DNA of 64,000 nucleotides, from assembly GCA_039583875.1 (NCBI GenBank), contig CM077164.1, forward strand, positions 70,463,628-70,527,627, given 5' to 3'. Numbering within the stretch: the first letter of the stretch is position 1; the number at the start of each line of letters is the position of its first letter. The notes below the pieces were generated by a model. The model saw only the letters and a program-made list of their open reading frames with translations, searched no databases and had not been told where the DNA came from. Shown one piece after another: positions 59,787-64,000 of this stretch. The DNA is from Platanthera guangdongensis (taxonomy: Eukaryota; Streptophyta; Magnoliopsida; Asparagales; Orchidaceae). A program made the translations under genes and the position numbers.

Positions 59787-61976
59787 TGTTGAAGCCAAAA
59801 TTGGCTTCTGTGGAGTTCGGGGTCCCAAAATAGGGGTGACGGCGCACCTACTACCCTCAGCGAACGATCTAGGCACAAGATTAGGAACATAAGGGACAGA
59901 CCCAAGGTCTCAGCGTGGAGGACCCGCCGCATACCCGGAAGACTAACAAACTCTTCCCCTCCCAAGACAAAGGCTGAGCTAAGACACCTCGGAGGGCGCT
60001 CTCGGCCGACCGGAATATCTAAGGAGGATCTCAAGATCGACTCTCTCCTATCCAGATGTGCCTCCTGGGTCTACACAAAATGCTGCTCACCCGCTCTAAT
60101 GATGGCGCAAACTCGCCGAGCAATTCCACGACACGCTGCCCAAACTGGGCCACGAACAGCGTAACTCCGCTGTCCTAAAAGGCTGTCAACAGGCCATGAG
60201 GGGCTTCCCGGCAACTATACCTCGGGGCCCCCACGAGCGAACGATTCTCGAGAACACCGCCCGCCTAATACGAAGAATAAAGCTACACATCCTCAGAGCA
60301 TCACAGATATTAAAAGAATATTACAGGAATATGAATTCCATACTTCGGCACGCAGGCCGGCAATATAAACAAAAAGGCCTTCGAGGGCCGGCACAAGCTT
60401 GGGCTTAAGCCCGCTACTCCACGCCTGGTACTGCAACACTTGTACGCCAAAGTCTCGACAAGCGGCGGTCAGCTAAACTCCAGTTGGTTAACATAAGCTG
60501 CCGAACATATTGCACATACCCCTTTTTCGGGGCTATGTGCGCATTCCCTGCAAATGGAGAATATACAACATCCTCGAAGTCTTCTCCGGGATCCCCAGAA
60601 CATCATCAATCCGGCTCACACGTCCGGATGGGCTTCACACAGCATGCCTAAACCCGTACTCACGCTTCGGGTGCTAACACAGTTAATTACGGGGACGTAC
60701 ACGTCAACCCGTCGGAGAGCTCCCTTCCTCCACCCGTTGGTGGAGAGGGGCTTCCATGCAAATATGGAAACTGAGGGCTTCACCTGCCCAAGTAGAAATT
60801 TCGTTACCCTTGACGCGTGTTTGGCGGGGCCGCAACCGCGCTCATTGCCCGAGGCTCCAAGTCTAGCATCCGTAGTGGTTGTCCGTGCCCGGATCCGACC
60901 ACCGTGGGAGACCGTGCTCCAAGTGGCCGAGCCTCTCCATGGCCGACCGTGCTCCAAGTGGCGGTCGCTGCTGTACGAGGCCGATCCCGGCCCCAAGTAA
61001 CACCGAGGAAGTCGGTCCCGGCCTCCACAATTTCAGGCGGCGTCGGGGAAGCTGATCCCGACTGGCCTAGCTCCAAACGGCGCCGGGAGAGGAGCTCCCG
61101 GTCGACCTAGCTGTAGGCGGCGCCGGGAGAGGAGCTCCCCGGTCGGTCTCGCTGTAGGCAGCGCGGGAGAGGAGCTCCCGGTCGGTCTCGCTGTAGGCAG
61201 CGCCGGGAGAGGAGCTCCCGGCCGGCCTCGCTGTAGGCGGCGCCGGGAGAGGAGCTCCCGGCCGGCCTTGCTTTGCCCTAGGCGGTGGCGACGAAGAGAG
61301 AACAGAGAGAGAGAGAGCCGAGGTGGGGTGCTGCTCCAGGCGGCCGGAGAAAGAGGCGGCTGTGGCGGGGTGTCGCTGCTCCAGGCGGCCGGAGAAAAAA
61401 AAGAGAGAAACGGGGCGGGGTGGGTGTGTTGCTGCAGGCGGCCGGAGGAAAATAGGGCCGGAGGCGGGGTGTTGCTGCAGGCGGCCGGAGGAAGAGCGGG
61501 CCGGAGGCGGGGTGTTGCTGCAGGCGGCCGGAGGAAGAGGAAGGGACTGGCGGCCGACTCCTCCTGCTTGACCGAACCCTAATCCCGGAAAAAATAAAAT
61601 CCCGCCCCCTGCTCCTCTGCCCCCTGCCATTCCTCCTCTTATCTTCTTTTTTTATTCCTTCTTTTGTCTTTTTTTCCCATCTGCCTTTGCTTGCCCCCTT
61701 TTTCATACCCAGCCACCTCCTCCTCAATCCCATAAAAACCTATCTAAATAATATAATATATACATATAATATAATATATATATATATATTATCATTACTC
61801 ATATATATATATAGATATATATATACATTTATGAAGGCCTACATAGATAAAACCTCCGCACGCACGCACGAGGACCCGCACGAGCTCGAACGGGGCTGCA
61901 CCAAAACATCGCTCATAACATGCCCCGAGCGCGCCACTTGGGGAGGATCCCGCTCGGCCGGATATGGGGTTGTACA
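59787..61976 (-). repeat. 2.2-kb LTR, copy 2 (minus orientation)
   Basis: On the minus strand it begins TGTACAACCCC at 61976 and ends GGCTTCAACA at 59787, like copy 1. A plausible polypurine tract precedes its start on the minus strand (CGAAAATAGCGGGGATTG), so it looks like the 3' LTR of an element extending to the right beyond the window. Confidence 0.8.
61081..61280. repeat. Five 40-bp tandem units inside LTR copy 2
   Basis: CGCCGGGAGAGGAGCTCCCG starts at 61081, 61121, 61161 (one base lost), 61201 and 61241. Confidence 0.9.
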
Positions 61977-61994
61977 CAATCCCCGCTATTTTCG
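61977..61994 (-). promoter_or_regulatory. Putative polypurine tract before LTR copy 2
   Basis: Minus-strand CGAAAATAGCGGGGATTG ends at the LTR start. Purine-rich but interrupted. The 61995-62286 stretch beyond it is non-coding internal sequence. Confidence 0.5.
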
Positions 61995-62286
61995 AGGTTG
62001 GCACAAGCTCGGAAAGAAATGTCCAACCCCAAGTATCCGGCGAGTGGGAGCCGACCCAAAGAAAAATTTTGGGAGAAACTGAAAATTGCACTTATGCAGC
62101 TATGCCCACTAATCCTTTCATGCCCCTTCTGATCTTGTTGAACCACTCGATACATTTTTTTTTCACTGCTATTGGATTGCCCTTATACCTTTACTTACAA
62201 TGAGTACATAATTTATTAAGATATTATGAAATAATAAAGCCAAATATTTTGCAATCTCTTGAGCACGCGGAGCTAATCCTTTCCCC

Positions 62287-64000
62287 CCAGGTGTGCCTAC
62301 CGCCCTGCCCAGCTAATGAGAGCCTGAGCAGCGAGTCTACCGGGGCCGAGCAGAGCTCGGGGTGCCGATGACGATCTCAAACCAGAACATATCCCCCACA
62401 GGCGAGCCTACGGACCTGTCAGCTAGATGAGAGCCTGCGCAGCGGGTCTACCTGGGGCCGAGCCGAGCTCGGGGTGCCGATGACGATCTCAAACCAGAAC
62501 CTATCCCCCACAGGCGAGCCTACGGACCTGCCAGCTAGATGAGAGTCTGCGCAGCGGGTCTACCTGGGGCCGAGCCGAGCTCGGGGTGCCGATGACGATT
62601 CCACAACCAAAACCTATCCCCCACAGGCGAGCCTACGGACCTGCCAGCTAGATGAGAGCCTGCGCAGCGGGTCTACCTGGGGCCGAGCCGAGCTCGGGGT
62701 GCCGATGACGATTCCACAACCAAAACCTATCCCCCACAGGCGAGCCTCCGGACCTGCCAGCTAGATGAGAGCCTGCGCAGCGGGTCTACCTGGGGCCGAG
62801 CCGAGCTCGGGGTGCCGATGACGATCTCAAACCAATCAAACCTATCCCCCACAGGCGAGCCTACGGACCTGCCAGCTAGATGAGAGCCTGCGCAGCGGGT
62901 CTACCTGGGCCGAGCCGAGCTCGGGGTGCCGATGACGATCTCAAACCAAAACCTATCCCCCACAGGCGAGCCTACGGACCTGCCAGCTAGATGAGAGCCT
63001 GCGCAGCGGGTCTACCTGGGGCCGAGCCGAGCTCGGGGTGTCGATGACGATCTCAAACCAAAACCTATCCCCCACAGGCGAGCCTACGGACCTGCCAGCT
63101 AGATGAGAGCCTGCGCAGCGGGTCTACCTGGGGTCGAGCCGAGCTCGGGGTGTCGATGACGATCTCAAACCAAAACCTATCCCCCACAGGCGAGCCTACG
63201 GACCTGCCAGCTAGATGAGAGCCTGCGCAGCGGGTCTACCTGGGGCCGAGCCGAGCTCGGTGGTGCCGATGACGATTCCACAAACCAAAACCTAACCTAT
63301 CCTAGCCTATCCGAACCTATCCTAACCTATCACCCACAAACCAAACCTATCCCCCACAGGCGAGCCTACGGACCTGCCAGCTAGTAGGAGCCAGGCAGCG
63401 GGTCTACCTGGGGCCGAGCCGCGCTCGGGGTAGTGCAGAACCAAGAACCAGGACCTCTCCCCCACAGGCGAGCCTACGGACCTGCCAGCTAGATGAGAGC
63501 CTGCGCAGCGGGTCTACTGGGGCCGAGCCGAGCTCGGGGTGCCGATGACGATCTCAAACCAAAACTCATCCCCCACAGGCGAGCCTACGGACCTGCCAGC
63601 TAGATGAGAGCCTGCGCAGCGGGTCTACCTGGGGCCGAGCCGAGCTCGGGGTGCCGATGACGATCTCAAACCAAAACCTATCCCCCACAGGCGAGCCTAC
63701 GGACCTGCCAGCTAGATGAGAGCCTGCGCAGCGGGTCTACCTGGGGCCGAGCCGAGCTCGGGGTGCCGATGACGATCTCAAACCAAAACCTATCCCCCAC
63801 AGGCGAGCCTACGGACCTGCCAGCTAGATGAGAGCCTGCGCAGCGGGTCTACCTGGGGCCGAGCCGAGCTCGGGGTTGCCGATGACGATCTCAAACCAAA
63901 ACCTATCCCCCACGGCGAGCCTACGGACCTGCCAGCTAGATGAGAGCCTGCGCAGCGGGTCTACCTGGGGCCGAGCCGAGCTCGGGGTGCCGATGACGAT
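62287..64000. repeat. 112-bp tandem repeat array, about 15 units, running off the window
   Basis: GGCGAGCC recurs at 62401, 62513, 62626, 62739, 62854, 62965, 63077, 63189, 63359, 63467, 63578, 63690, 63802 and 63914, so the period is 111-115 bp. One longer interval (63189-63359) contains an expanded CCTATCC/AACCTATCC stretch. Each unit has the palindrome CCGAGCTCGG. The array is highly homogeneous. Confidence 0.95.

Noticed and set aside
62287..64000. CRISPR-like regular repeats
   Set aside because: The units are contiguous 112-bp direct repeats with no unique spacers, in plant DNA.

Overview
This is nuclear DNA from a flowering plant. The evidence is Ty1/copia elements primed by plant initiator-Met tRNA, a Sirevirus with an envelope-like third ORF, RTE-type LINE tails, TA-rich microsatellites, and split genes with GT-AG (and one GC-AG) introns. 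The species cannot be read from the sequence. There is no bacterial-style operon, CRISPR array or recognisable tRNA/rRNA gene.

The one clear host gene is on the minus strand: the last five coding exons (188 codons plus stop) of a plant D-cysteine desulfhydrase / ACC-deaminase-like PLP enzyme, at 44559-44467, 19847-19790, 19709-19596, 15852-15755 and 15103-14899. All five stay open and in phase across the splice sites. Two of these exons are separated by a 24.6-kb intron filled with retroelements, and another intron (3.7 kb) holds smaller repeats and a 1,000-bp TIR transposon carrying a captured two-exon gene piece with a SAP-like motif. The 5' exons lie beyond the right edge of the window.

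Layout. 1-2318: ordinary intergenic DNA with a MITE-like segment and a possible host exon. 2319-14538: a complete but mutated 12.2-kb Sirevirus (minus strand; 5-bp TSD CTCTC) with gag, pol and a 1,036-codon envelope-like ORF broken by two stops. 14539-20850: the 3' part of the desulfhydrase gene and its small repeats. 20850-28880: a roughly 65-bp minisatellite split by copia-A (21051-27878, TSD GAAAC), which itself carries a TRIM-like nonautonomous element (23721-25208, TSD ATTCT), followed by TA/GC-rich Helitron-like DNA. 29040-30760: worn minus-strand retroelement pieces. 31034-36523: copia-B, a relative of copia-A (TSD AAACT). 38866-42980: two truncated copia pieces, one split by a 561-bp solo LTR. 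44467-44559: the upstream desulfhydrase exon. 44862-47440: an RTE-LINE tail and a degenerate Ty3/gypsy integrase. 48227-54476: copia-C with 100-bp LTRs (TSD TTATG). 57076-64000: two 2.2-kb LTRs in opposite orientation and a 112-bp tandem repeat array running off the window end.

The elements do not form a pathway. They are independent insertions, and their nesting and LTR divergence give a relative history: the Sirevirus and copia-C LTR pairs are nearly identical, then the TRIM, then copia-A, with copia-B the oldest. All coding elements carry stops, frameshifts or deletions, so none looks autonomous. The host gene, in contrast, looks functional.
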